A DNA stretch of 64,000 bases from assembly GCF_017254915.1 (NCBI RefSeq), contig NZ_JAFKCT010000002.1:310001-374000 (forward strand). The letters run 5' to 3'. The first letter of the stretch is position 1. Every line of letters begins with the position of its first letter. The stretch comes from Algoriphagus oliviformis. Its GTDB lineage: Bacteria > Bacteroidota > Bacteroidia > Cytophagales > Cyclobacteriaceae. The translations under genes were made by a program, and so were the position numbers. Positions 1 to 8,789 of the stretch are shown here, in pieces. A model generated the notes under the pieces. That model was not told where the DNA came from, searched no databases, and saw nothing but the letters and a program-made list of their open reading frames with translations.

Positions 1-6
1 GAGCGA

Positions 7-2520
7 ATGTTCAATAACGAGCCCTTTCTTGACGAAATGGCTACGGATCAAGGTAAAATAAGCTCCCATTGGGAGCGCCTCGCCAAGTACTACGAGCAGC
101 TCGGCAGCGAGAAGATGGGGCAGTTTCATGAGGAAGTGGGTCGGCAGCTCCGTGAAAACGGAGTGACCTACAACGTCTATGGAGACCCCAATGGGATGAA
201 CCGGCCCTGGATACTGGATCCCGTACCCATGGTCTTTGGCGGTGAAGAATGGGAGGGGATAGAAAAAGGATTGGTTCAAAGAACCAATCTTTTGAATCTG
301 GTTTTGAGTGATTTATACGGAGCTCAAACTTTGATCAAAGAGGGCCTGATTCCCTTTGAATTGGTGTACAACCACAAGGGGTTTCTCCGGCAGGCGCACA
401 ATATCAAGCTCGACGGAGACCAGCAGCTGATCCAATATTCTTCCGATCTGGCCAGAGGCCCCGACGGCAAAATGTGGGTGCTTCACGATCGGACGGATGC
501 GCCATCCGGCGCGGGATATACCTTCGAAAACAGGGCTGCGATGACCCGAGTTTTCCCCGATCTGATCCGGGAAAACCATGTCAGGAAGATTACTTCCTAC
601 TACCAAACTTTCAAAAACACGCTGGGCAATCTGACCACCAACAACAAGGAAAACCCCAGGATAGTCCTGCTTTCCCCAGGCCCCACCAACGAGACCTTCT
701 TTGAGCATGCCTACATTTCTTCCTTTATGGGCTTCACCTTGGCCTTTGGGGAAGATCTCACCGTGAGCGACGGCTACGTATGGCTGAAGACGATCAAGGG
801 TCTGGAGAAGGTGGACGTGTTGATCCGTCGGGTGGACGACGTCTTTTGTGATCCCTTGGAGTTCAAAAGCGACTCCCACTTGGGCGTGGTAGGACTGATG
901 GAAGCGGTCCGGCAAAAGAAAGTCTTGGTCATCAATCCGCTAGGGTCCAGGGTTCTGGAAAATCCAGGCTTGATGGCATTTTTGCCCAAACTGAGCAGAC
1001 ATCTGCTCGGCGAGGACCTGATCATCCCCTCGGTCGCCACCTGGTGGTGCGGGCAGCCTAGGGAATTGAGCTATGTATTTGAGCACATGGAGTCCCTGGT
1101 GATCCGTAACATCTATCGCGGCACCAACCACAAATCGGTGTTTGGAGGAAGCCTGTCGAAGGCGGAGTTGGAAGCTTTGAAAAAGGAGATACGTCGCAGC
1201 CCCTACCTGTATGTGGGGCAGGAGATGGTGGATTTTTCCACCACGCCGTCCTGGATCAACAACAAGTTGGAGGCGAGAAACGCGGTTTTCCGAAGCTATG
1301 TGGTGGCCGATACCGAAAACAAAGACTATAAGGTCATGCCGGGAGGACTGTCCCGAAGCTCCCCGGAGAAAGGGGCCTTCTTGGTTTCCAATCAGACAGG
1401 TGGGATCAGCAAGGACACTTGGGTGCTGGGAAAAGCCAAAGATGCGGTCTCCGTGGCTATGAAGCCGCTGAGCATCCAGCCTTTGGTGCGAAACGTCCTT
1501 CCCAGCCGCACCGGGGAACGCCTGTTTTGGCTGGGGAGGTACCTGGAAAGGTCTGCCTACACGGTACGCCTGATGCGGATGACCCTGCTCTCGTACAACG
1601 AGGCGGATGAGGATATCCATATCCAGGAAAACCCCGTTTTGAACACCCTCCTCCAAACTCTGACGAGTATGACCGGAACCTTTCCGGGTTTTAGTGACAA
1701 GTCTATCCTCAAAAATCCCGAGCCTGAGCTGATCGCGCTGGTACGGGATGCCGACAAATCTGGCAGCTTGGCCTATTCCGTCCAGTGCTTTTTGGCGAAT
1801 GCCTTTGCCGTCAGGGATAGGCTGAGTTTGGACACCTGGAGGATTTTGGACAGCATATCGGAGGAGCTGGGCCGCATGCGGATGTCGGTCACGACTGTCC
1901 AGCAGGCCTACCAAAGCCTGGACAGCATGATCGTGAAGCTCATGGCTTTCTACGGGCTCAACATCGACAACATGACGCGGGAACCGACCTGGCACCTGCT
2001 CAACATAGGCCGCTTTATCGAGTCGGCTGTCAACAACTGTACGATACTGAAGGGTATGCTTAGCAAGTCTTTTGACACGGAGTCAAACAAAGAGCTGATG
2101 GAGGATACCCTGCGCTGCAATGAGAGTCTCGTGACGTACCGCTATCGCTACCGCTCCAACCTGGAGATGCATGGCGTGCTGTCTCTACTGATGCTCCATG
2201 AGGACAACCCCAGGGCGTTGATTTTCCAGCTTTTGGAGATTGACCATCACCTGAGGACGCTGCCCAACCAAGGCGAGGGAGAGCTCTTTGGCGGCGAGCG
2301 GAAAAAGCTGCTCGAAGCGATCACCAAGATACGACTCTGCGACATCGACAGACTGTCCGAGCCGAATGCCAAGACCAAAGCGTACCAGGAATTGACGGCG
2401 TTTTTGGACGAAATCGTCGAGCTGCTCCATGATACATCAGACGTAGTCTATGAGAAATATTTCAGCCACACCGGCAGCAACTACCGGACAATGCAAACTT
2501 CCGTAATTCCCGAAATATGA
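7..2520 (+). CDS. Circularly permuted ATP-grasp / alpha-E fusion protein
   Basis: Protein of 837 residues that fuses two domains usually encoded side by side. Residues about 15-480 look like the circularly permuted ATP-grasp type 2 domain (motifs PWILDPVPM near 67-75, LIRRVDD at 272-278, GEDLIIPSVATWW at 335-347). Residues about 495-815 look like the helical alpha-E (DUF403) domain, opening with NVLPSRTGERLFWLGRYLER. ATP-grasp enzymes ligate a carboxylate to an amine; families of this type are predicted to build or attach short peptides, but the substrate is unknown. The ATG at position 7 is the first in frame; the window begins only six bases upstream, so a longer N-terminus cannot be excluded. 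It overlaps the transglutaminase gene by ATGA, so the two are translationally coupled. Confidence 0.85.
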   Translation: MFNNEPFLDEMATDQGKISSHWERLAKYYEQLGSEKMGQFHEEVGRQLRENGVTYNVYGDPNGMNRPWILDPVPMVFGGEEWEGIEKGLVQRTNLLNLVLSDLYGAQTLIKEGLIPFELVYNHKGFLRQAHNIKLDGDQQLIQYSSDLARGPDGKMWVLHDRTDAPSGAGYTFENRAAMTRVFPDLIRENHVRKITSYYQTFKNTLGNLTTNNKENPRIVLLSPGPTNETFFEHAYISSFMGFTLAFGEDLTVSDGYVWLKTIKGLEKVDVLIRRVDDVFCDPLEFKSDSHLGVVGLMEAVRQKKVLVINPLGSRVLENPGLMAFLPKLSRHLLGEDLIIPSVATWWCGQPRELSYVFEHMESLVIRNIYRGTNHKSVFGGSLSKAELEALKKEIRRSPYLYVGQEMVDFSTTPSWINNKLEARNAVFRSYVVADTENKDYKVMPGGLSRSSPEKGAFLVSNQTGGISKDTWVLGKAKDAVSVAMKPLSIQPLVRNVLPSRTGERLFWLGRYLERSAYTVRLMRMTLLSYNEADEDIHIQENPVLNTLLQTLTSMTGTFPGFSDKSILKNPEPELIALVRDADKSGSLAYSVQCFLANAFAVRDRLSLDTWRILDSISEELGRMRMSVTTVQQAYQSLDSMIVKLMAFYGLNIDNMTREPTWHLLNIGRFIESAVNNCTILKGMLSKSFDTESNKELMEDTLRCNESLVTYRYRYRSNLEMHGVLSLLMLHEDNPRALIFQLLEIDHHLRTLPNQGEGELFGGERKKLLEAITKIRLCDIDRLSEPNAKTKAYQELTAFLDEIVELLHDTSDVVYEKYFSHTGSNYRTMQTSVIPEI

Positions 2521-3407
2521 GATACCAAGTAGTGCATGTCACCAACTACCTGTATGAGGTTCCCGCGACGCTTTGCCACAATCTCATGTTTCAGGTTCCC
2601 CAAGACCTGCCTTTTCAAAAGGTGGAAGAATACCTGTGTGAGATCAGTCCCAAACCCAGCTTTGAGGTACAGCGGATTGATTTTTTTGGGAACAAGTACC
2701 TCTATTTTTCCGTGGCCCGATCCCACAAAAAGCTGACGGTAACCTCAAAAAGTACCTTGGAACTCTCCAAACCGGCTTGGGATAGCGCAGATCCATCGGA
2801 GACCATGCCCTGGGAACAGGTGGTGGAGTGGCTGCATTCCACCGAGGCATCGAGCGAGATCCGGCAGTTTTACCTCGAGTCCAATCATGTGCAGCTGATC
2901 GATGGGATTGCCGAGTACGCTCGACAGTCCTTCACTCCAGATCGACCGATCATGGAAGCCATGTTGGATCTGAACGGGCGGATTTTCAAGGATTTCGCCT
3001 TTACCCCGGGCTTCACGGACATCAGCACGCCTTTGGAGAAAGTCTTCGAGCACAAGAAGGGCGTTTGCCAGGATTTTGCGCACTTTTCACTGGCCTGCCT
3101 GCGTTCGCTGGGGCTTGCGGCTCGGTATGTGAGTGGCTATATCGAGACTTTTCCGCCCCCGGGCAAGCCCAAGCTGGTGGGCTCTGACGCTTCTCATGCT
3201 TGGATAGCGGTCTATGTTCCCGGCTTGGACTGGGTGGAGTTTGACGCGACCAACAATCTGCTGGTCAGCGACAATCACCTGCGCGTGGCTGTAGGAAGGG
3301 ATTTCGCGGACGTGACACCCCTGAAGGGCATCGTGTATGCGGGCAAGGAGCAGGAGATGAAGGTCAGTGTCGATGTCCAAGCACTGGAAGAGGAGGAGGA
3401 AGAATAG
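2517..3407 (+). CDS. Transglutaminase-like cysteine peptidase
   Basis: Protein of 296 residues with the N-terminal beta domain typical of bacterial transglutaminase-like proteins (residues 1-85) and a C-terminal transglutaminase core. The catalytic triad is visible as Cys184 (KKGVCQDFAH), His227 (DASHAWIAV) and Asp243 (VEFDATNN). No signal peptide is seen, so it probably acts in the cytoplasm. Members next to ATP-grasp/alpha-E genes are thought to be peptidases or amidases that act on the product of the ligase. The last 15 residues are an acidic tail. The start overlaps the stop of the upstream gene by four bases (ATGA). Confidence 0.88.
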   Translation: MRYQVVHVTNYLYEVPATLCHNLMFQVPQDLPFQKVEEYLCEISPKPSFEVQRIDFFGNKYLYFSVARSHKKLTVTSKSTLELSKPAWDSADPSETMPWEQVVEWLHSTEASSEIRQFYLESNHVQLIDGIAEYARQSFTPDRPIMEAMLDLNGRIFKDFAFTPGFTDISTPLEKVFEHKKGVCQDFAHFSLACLRSLGLAARYVSGYIETFPPPGKPKLVGSDASHAWIAVYVPGLDWVEFDATNNLLVSDNHLRVAVGRDFADVTPLKGIVYAGKEQEMKVSVDVQALEEEEEE

Positions 3408-3773
3408 GGGTATTCTACGTTTTACCGCTGGTCAATAAGTGGCGTGTGGGCTTTTAGGGATAGCCAGGCTTTTGCGAATTTGAAAAGATGGGTTTGGATC
3501 TATCATCTTGTGGCCACTCGAAGCTGACTAGCGATGTAAGTGGAACAATTTCTACAGCTTGGCAAAAAGTACCCCAAGTTGGACAAGCTGATTTGCTGCC
3601 GCCAATTCCAAGCCTGACTTTTTTTGGTTGAATTTGGACTTTAATCTCCCTAAGTGTTCGGTTAGGAGGTGTTTTCCGTGCACTTGGTACGGATATGGGA
3701 TAGGGTCGAAATGACACTGGAGCTATCCAGTTTTTTCGACCTGTTCTTTTAGTACAAACTAAACCCAGACCCG
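3408..3773. other. Gene-free stretch with one hairpin
   Basis: There is no convincing gene here. A nested inverted repeat lies at 3704-3741: outer arms GGTCGAAA/TTTCGACC and inner arms CTGGA/TCCAG around GCTA. It sits 33 bases upstream of the cysteine-rich protein gene. It has no clean T-tract directly after the stem, so it may be a leader or operator structure rather than a terminator. A minus-strand open frame of 87 codons at 3454-3717 has no recognisable features. Confidence 0.4.
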
Positions 3774-4100
3774 ATGAGCCTGACCTTGATGAAAAGCGAC
3801 TACATCATGGCCTTGATGCGATGTGCTCGCGACTGTTCCGAGTATATTGGGATGTTGCCCAAGGGAGAAAATGCCAGCCTTTCTGTTTCCAAAGCGCAGG
3901 AATGCAGAACGGCCTGCCTGGACTGCGTGGAGGCCTTTGAATCTGCACAAGTGGCGATACGGGGACTGCTGATCCAGTCTGCAGCCCACGCCTGCCGTTC
4001 TTTTTTGAAGCTTTGCGAAGGGTGTTCCGAGCCCATCAGCCAAAAGTGCAAAGAATCCTGCAAGCGTTGTATCGAGGAAAGCGAGTACCTCATGGCTTGA
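3774..4100 (+). CDS. Cysteine-rich four-helix bundle protein (copper-storage/DUF326-like)
   Basis: Small protein of 108 residues with 11 cysteines (17, 21, 44, 48, 51, 74, 81, 84, 92, 96, 99), spaced as CxxxC and CxxC pairs along predicted helices, for example CARDC, CRTACLDC, CEGC and CKESCKRC. This is the pattern of the four-helix bundle copper-binding family (DUF326, Csp-type), in which the cysteines line the inside of the bundle and bind Cu(I). No signal peptide is visible, so it would be a cytosolic copper store or buffer. It stands alone, convergent with the sugar dehydrogenase gene 38 bases away. An in-frame ATG five codons later is an alternative start. Confidence 0.75.
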   Translation: MSLTLMKSDYIMALMRCARDCSEYIGMLPKGENASLSVSKAQECRTACLDCVEAFESAQVAIRGLLIQSAAHACRSFLKLCEGCSEPISQKCKESCKRCIEESEYLMA

Positions 4101-4138
4101 AGCCCATCCACTTGCGCTAGCCGAAAATGAAGCCTCCG

Positions 4139-5308
4139 TCACTGGTATTCCAGCCGGTAGATTTTGCTGTCGAAGGCGCAGAGATAGAGGTTTTTGTTTT
4201 CATCCACTCCAAAAGAAGAAATGTTAAAATTGGTCTTGAAAAGCTCTTCGTTCACTGGGTTTTGGGGGTTGGAGGCGTCCAGGCTCCACACTCTGCCCGT
4301 ACCAAAATCCGCATAAACGTACTTCCCCTGAAGCTGCGGCATTGCGGAGCCTCGATACACGTAGCCCCCGGTGATGGACACGCCCTCAGACCGACCATAT
4401 TCCCATACCGGCGGATCAACAAAGCCCAAGTCGCAATTTGCGGGTCTGAAGCAGTGGTTGCCCTCGGCGATGTTCCAGCCGTAGTTGCCGCCCTTTTCGA
4501 TGATGTCAATCTCCTCGTAGTTGTTTTGGCCTACGTCTCCCGCCCATAGCTGGCCTGTCTCGCTGTCGAAACTGAAGCGCCAGGGGTTTCGCAGGCCAAA
4601 GGCATAGATTTCCTTCATAAATCCCTCTGTGTTTCCCGCAAAGGGATTGTCGGCAGGGATGCCGTAGTTTTTGCCTCCCTCGGTTTTGTTCACGTCGATG
4701 CGCAAGATCGTTCCCAGAAGGGTTTTAAGATTTTGCCCATGCCCTTCCGGATCCCCGCCGCTGCCCCCATCGCCTACCGCGATGTAGAGGTATCCGTCTG
4801 GGCCAAAAGCCACTTGGCCACCGTTATGGTTGGAGTAGGGCTGCTGGATTTCCAAGAGAACCAGTTCGGAGGCCTTGTCAGCCGAGTTGGCATTTGCAGA
4901 CACCTTGAACCTGGAGATCACCGTACGGTTTGGATTGGAGGCGGTATAGTTGACGTAGAAGTAGCCGTTGCTTTTGTAGTTAGGATGAAAAGCCAAGCCG
5001 AGCAGTCCTTCTTCGTTACCGCTGTCATCCACTTGGGACTCGATGTCGAGGAATGTGGTTTTTTCATTCGTCTGCGCCTCGTTTTTGAAAACTGAAATCA
5101 CCCCGCGCTGCTCCACGACAAACAGTCTGCCGCTGCCGTCCCCGGCATGCTGTAAGTCCACCGGCCTGTTGAAACTCAGGTTTGGAAAGGCCTCCGTGAC
5201 TTGGTAGCTCGCCGGACTGGGAGGATCGCCCGGGTCAGTTTGGGTGCATGCGGTCACCGTGGCGACGAGAAAAAACAAGACAAGCGTAGATAGCGGACTG
5301 AACTTCAT
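4139..5308 (-). CDS. PQQ-dependent sugar dehydrogenase-like lipoprotein
   Basis: Protein of 389 residues starting with a lipoprotein signal peptide (lipobox VTAC, Cys21). The rest is a glucose/sorbosone dehydrogenase type beta-propeller: FNRPVDLQHAGDGSGRLFVVEQ, EEGLLGLAFHPNY, NHNGGQVAFGPDGYLYIAVGDGG, YAFGLRNPWRFSFD and GQNNYEEIDIIEKGGNYGWN in that order. Such proteins oxidise aldose sugars in the periplasm using PQQ, although many homologues have no tested substrate. No PQQ synthesis gene is present in this window. It lies downstream of the DapA-like gene on the same strand, with a 143-base gap. Confidence 0.85.
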   Translation of the reverse strand: MKFSPLSTLVLFFLVATVTACTQTDPGDPPSPASYQVTEAFPNLSFNRPVDLQHAGDGSGRLFVVEQRGVISVFKNEAQTNEKTTFLDIESQVDDSGNEEGLLGLAFHPNYKSNGYFYVNYTASNPNRTVISRFKVSANANSADKASELVLLEIQQPYSNHNGGQVAFGPDGYLYIAVGDGGSGGDPEGHGQNLKTLLGTILRIDVNKTEGGKNYGIPADNPFAGNTEGFMKEIYAFGLRNPWRFSFDSETGQLWAGDVGQNNYEEIDIIEKGGNYGWNIAEGNHCFRPANCDLGFVDPPVWEYGRSEGVSITGGYVYRGSAMPQLQGKYVYADFGTGRVWSLDASNPQNPVNEELFKTNFNISSFGVDENKNLYLCAFDSKIYRLEYQ

Positions 5309-5451
5309 GGTGGCAAGGGTTTGGTTTGTTTGTCTGCCCCGAAAAAAACCAGGAGAGATTGCCCAATTTGGTTTCGAATTTGGATTCGGGGTCGAACAGT
5401 TACTAACGTCCTTTTTGACAAGAAGTTAAAATCCCAAAGTCCAGGCTTGGT

Positions 5452-6528
5452 TTAGCCGATTTCTATCCCCAGCCGCTCGTGCCAATGCGGCAGCATTTCG
5501 AAGATCAGGTCCAAAGCCTTTTTTTGCTCGTCGGTCAGCGGGGTGTTTTTTGACCGGGCGAGGGGGAGTATAGGCACACCCCGCTTTTGCAGGAAGTATT
5601 TGGCGCTGATCGGGTAGCCTTGGGAAATGATCGAGTCCGCCTGCGTCAGCTCTGCCTGAAGCCACAGGACATCGGCCTGTTTTGCCGGGTTGTTGGCGTT
5701 GGCGCACATCCATGAGAAGAGCTCGGGGTAGAGATTTCCTGCAATGCAGGACATTCCCTTGGCTCCCAGTTGGAGGGAGTCCATGGTGTTTGGCGTGTGG
5801 GCGTCATAAAACTCCAGTGGACTGCCTTTGCTAATCTCCAGTTTGGCTTGGATCAAATCCAGGTCAAGACTGGTGTCTTTGTGATAGGTGAAGCGCTTTG
5901 AAGAAACCATAAAACGCATCACTTCGGGAGAAATGATCCTCTTGTAGGGAGAGGGGCATTCGTAAGTGCCCAAAGGGATGTCGCCGGTGAGGCTTAGGAA
6001 CCTTTCGAGATTACGGATCAATACGGCGTCATCCTCCTCCTTGTCGGCGAAGTGGCTGCTGATCAGGATGACTGCGTCGACTCCGGTATCGTACATTTTC
6101 TTCGCAAACTCCGCCTTTTCCTCAATGGTATCCCCAAAAGAGCCCGTTGCCACCACCGGCATTTTTCCGTTCACCTGCTTCACCACATGGCGGGCTAGGG
6201 CGAGGCGCTCCGCATTGTCGAGGTGGTACATTTCGCTGCTCAGACAATTTGCGAAGAAACCTTTGGCTCCGCAGGCGAGGTAAAAGTCAGTGAGTTTGCC
6301 CAAGGCCTGAAAATCGATTTTCAGGTCTGATTCGAAGGGCGTCAGCATCACCGGCACAAATTTCCTTTGCCCTGTTTTTAACCTGTCGGAAAGGGTTTTC
6401 TTTCTGGTTTCCGGCGAATCGGAAGCGAAGAGGGTTTGGTCAAGGCCTATCAAGGTAGTCAAGGAAAGTGTTCCGAGGGAGACTTTCTGCAAAAAGTCCC
6501 TTCTGGGGTTTCGGTGGGATGTTTTCAT
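5452..6528 (-). CDS. DapA/NanA-family aldolase with Tat-like signal
   Basis: Protein of 358 residues. The N-terminus (MKTSHRNPRRDFLQKVSLG) resembles a twin-arginine signal and is followed by a dihydrodipicolinate synthase/N-acetylneuraminate lyase (TIM-barrel) domain. Lys217 in TYHKDTS fits the Schiff-base lysine, and Tyr189/Tyr195 in the YECPSPYK segment fit the catalytic tyrosine region. The usual GTTGE loop is replaced by NCLSSEMYHLDNAER. I place the start at 6526-6528, because the longer open frame upstream only overlaps the YdjC gene in another frame. It lies 47 bases downstream of the YdjC-like gene, so the two may act together on sugar or amino-sugar derived acids. An exported member of this family is unusual; the exact reaction is unknown. 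Confidence 0.82.
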   Translation of the reverse strand: MKTSHRNPRRDFLQKVSLGTLSLTTLIGLDQTLFASDSPETRKKTLSDRLKTGQRKFVPVMLTPFESDLKIDFQALGKLTDFYLACGAKGFFANCLSSEMYHLDNAERLALARHVVKQVNGKMPVVATGSFGDTIEEKAEFAKKMYDTGVDAVILISSHFADKEEDDAVLIRNLERFLSLTGDIPLGTYECPSPYKRIISPEVMRFMVSSKRFTYHKDTSLDLDLIQAKLEISKGSPLEFYDAHTPNTMDSLQLGAKGMSCIAGNLYPELFSWMCANANNPAKQADVLWLQAELTQADSIISQGYPISAKYFLQKRGVPILPLARSKNTPLTDEQKKALDLIFEMLPHWHERLGIEIG

Positions 6529-6575
6529 GAGGGAGTTTCCCTTGTCAAGGAGGCTTGAGGGGAAAGTTTTTGTCT

Positions 6576-7652
6576 TTACTCGTTTACGTTTTTTCGTCTT
6601 TCCATGACCTCCCGCCAGGTGGTCAGGATGATGCCGTTTTGCTCGATGTAGGATTTCAAGTCTGGAGAACGCATGGCATCCAGGTCCGCTTGTCGCGAAC
6701 GGCCCGAGCCGGAAATGGTGTCGAAGTTTTCGTTGTGCGTAGTGCTGTGGACGATGACCATGGCCAGTCCGGGTTGCATTTTGGCCAAAATGCGCTTGAA
6801 CTCGGCTACTTTGTAATCGGCGTGTTCTTTTGGGGAGTAGCCAGCTGTCGCAGGCTTCCAGTCTCCGCTCATCGTGTGCAGGTCGTCGAGCACCGGGAGT
6901 CCCATCGCCCAGATCTTTTCGCCTAGGAGGGGAGCCTGCTCCAAGATTTCGATCTTGGGCAGTTCCATGCCTTCGACATACTTTCCTTCCGCTTTCAGCT
7001 TTTGGATGACCGGCGCTTGCTGGCATTCTTCCAGCAGGACGTTGTTGCCGCCGGGAAACATCACCGGAATGCCGTACTCGACCCCGAGTTGGATGTATTT
7101 CTCCAAAAATTTGGGATGGGCAAAGACCGTCCCCATATGTGAATCCAGGTGCGTGGGACGGATGCCCATGTTGAGCGAACGGTCTATCTGGGCCTTGAGC
7201 TCGATGTAAACCTCCTCGGGGCTGGCGTGTGCGACCACCTCTTCGACTGTGTGCCAAAAGGAACCTTCGGGATCATGCAGTCCGGGCACCAGGCTTTTCC
7301 CCGCCAAAGGCTCCCAGCGGTAGCCTTTCCATTCCGAAGTCAACACCAAGTGCAGACCCGCATCGATAGGTGCCTTTCCCTTGGTCTCACGCATAAACGT
7401 CCCGGCCCAGGGACAGGGCATCATGACGCTGCAAGAGGTAGCGATGCCGCCCTCCAGAGACTGAAACGTGCCCTCGTTCGACTCCCTCGACATGCCCGCG
7501 TCGTCCACGTGGAAGATCACCACCTTTTTGTCTTTCGGCCAGCCTAGCTTCTCGGCGTAGGTTTGGGCGAAAACCGGTGAGTTGGCAAAAATGAGAAGGA
7601 GGGGGATGACAAAAGTTTGGTTTGAAAAAATGCGAAGAAAGGTCTTTTTCAT
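6576..7652 (-). CDS. ChbG/HpnK (YdjC-like) carbohydrate deacetylase
   Basis: Secreted protein of 358 residues with a signal peptide ending in VFAQ (about residue 30). The YdjC-like deacetylase fold is shown by IFHVDDAGMS (Asp50/Asp51) near the start, DAGLHLVLTSEW (His101) and THLDSHMGT (His168, His172); these are the expected divalent metal ligands. Enzymes of this family remove acetyl groups from oligosaccharides such as chitobiose. It is the first gene of a probable two-gene unit with the DapA-like aldolase. The start follows a 150-base gap that contains a terminator for the upstream transketolase operon. Confidence 0.85.
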   Translation of the reverse strand: MKKTFLRIFSNQTFVIPLLLIFANSPVFAQTYAEKLGWPKDKKVVIFHVDDAGMSRESNEGTFQSLEGGIATSCSVMMPCPWAGTFMRETKGKAPIDAGLHLVLTSEWKGYRWEPLAGKSLVPGLHDPEGSFWHTVEEVVAHASPEEVYIELKAQIDRSLNMGIRPTHLDSHMGTVFAHPKFLEKYIQLGVEYGIPVMFPGGNNVLLEECQQAPVIQKLKAEGKYVEGMELPKIEILEQAPLLGEKIWAMGLPVLDDLHTMSGDWKPATAGYSPKEHADYKVAEFKRILAKMQPGLAMVIVHSTTHNENFDTISGSGRSRQADLDAMRSPDLKSYIEQNGIILTTWREVMERRKNVNE

Positions 7653-7751
7653 GGTTTGGCTGAAAATAGGGGGTACATGTTCATTACCTCCGATCAGCCC
7701 AAAAGGGCTAGCGAAAAGGGATGATTTCGCCAGCGCCTACCCCTAAAACCG

Positions 7752-7782
7752 AAAAACCACAGCCATGCCAGCTGTGGTTTTA
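7752..7782 (-). terminator. Rho-independent terminator after the transketolase operon
   Basis: A stem with arms CCACAGC/GCTGTGG, extended by A/T pairs on both sides, around a seven-base loop. It lies 20 bases beyond the stop of the C-terminal transketolase gene. A run of T follows the stem on the minus strand. Confidence 0.8.
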
Positions 7783-7802
7783 TATTTTGGAAGGCTTTTG
7801 GC

Positions 7803-8765
7803 TTATTTTCTCGCGATGGCGGCTTTCGCAGCTTTCACGATGTTTTCGGCGTTCAGGCCATATTTTTCAAGCAATTGGGTCGGAGTACCAGACTCGCCAA
7901 AGCTGTCGTTGACACCGACGTACTCCAGCGGAGCCGGATTGTGGCGGATCAGCGTTTGGGCGATGCTGTCGCCCAGGCCTCCGTTGATCTGGTGCTCCTC
8001 GGCGGATACCGCGCAACCGGTCTTTTTCACAGACTCGAGGATCGCTTCCTCGTCCAGTGGCTTGATGGTGTGGATGTTGATCACCTCGGCGTGGATGCCT
8101 TCCTCACGGAGCATGGCCTCAGCGACTACGGCTTCCCATACCAAGTGGCCAGTAGCGAAGATGGTCACGTCCTTGCCGTCGATCATCTTCCACGCCTTGC
8201 CGATCTCAAACTTTTGGTCTTTAGGAGTAAAGATAGGCCAGCTCGGACGACCGAATCTCAGGTAAACCGGGCCCTCGTGCTCCGCAATCGCCAAAGTCGC
8301 GGCTTTGGTCTGGTTGTAGTCGCAAGGGTTGATCACCGTCATGTGGGGAAGCATCTTCATCATGCCGAGATCTTCGAGGATCTGGTGGGTAGCACCGTCT
8401 TCACCCAGGGTCAAGCCTGCGTGTGAGGCGCAGATTTTCACGTTTTTGTCTGAATAGGCTACGGACTGGCGGATCTGGTCATAGACACGGCCGGTGGCAA
8501 AGTTGGCAAAAGTACCCGCGAAAGGAATTTTGCCGCCGATAGCCAAACCAGCGGAGATGCCGATCATGTTTGCCTCGGCGATGCCGGTCTGGAAGAACCG
8601 TTCGGGAAACTCTTTTTGGAAGTCGCCCATCTTCAGGGAGCCGATGAGGTCAGCGCAAAGGCCTACGACATTGGGATTTTTTCTCCCTGCTTCCAGGAAA
8701 CCGTCACCGAAACCGGAGCGGGTGTCTTTCTTTTCTGTATAAGTGAATTTTAAGTCTAAGCTCAT
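7803..8765 (-). CDS. Transketolase, C-terminal subunit
   Basis: Protein of 320 residues that holds the pyrimidine-binding and C-terminal domains of a split transketolase. The catalytic glutamate is in FFQTGIAEANMIG (Glu64), followed by ASHAGLTLGEDGATHQILEDL and the C-terminal domain. It acts in the cytoplasm with the N-terminal subunit encoded 24 bases upstream, moving two-carbon ketol units between sugar phosphates in the pentose phosphate pathway. Two-gene transketolases are common in several bacterial phyla. It is the last gene of a five-gene minus-strand run and is followed by a clear terminator. Confidence 0.95.
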   Translation of the reverse strand: MSLDLKFTYTEKKDTRSGFGDGFLEAGRKNPNVVGLCADLIGSLKMGDFQKEFPERFFQTGIAEANMIGISAGLAIGGKIPFAGTFANFATGRVYDQIRQSVAYSDKNVKICASHAGLTLGEDGATHQILEDLGMMKMLPHMTVINPCDYNQTKAATLAIAEHEGPVYLRFGRPSWPIFTPKDQKFEIGKAWKMIDGKDVTIFATGHLVWEAVVAEAMLREEGIHAEVINIHTIKPLDEEAILESVKKTGCAVSAEEHQINGGLGDSIAQTLIRHNPAPLEYVGVNDSFGESGTPTQLLEKYGLNAENIVKAAKAAIARK

Positions 8766-8789
8766 GATAAGGTCATTTGGAAGGGGAAA

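Noticed and set aside
3454..3717. 87-codon minus-strand frame in the gap after the transglutaminase gene
   Set aside because: It has no recognised motif, and the gap looks like regulatory sequence.
5452..7257. 601-residue version of the DapA-like protein
   Set aside because: The extra N-terminal 243 residues are only another-frame reading of the YdjC-like gene and have low complexity.
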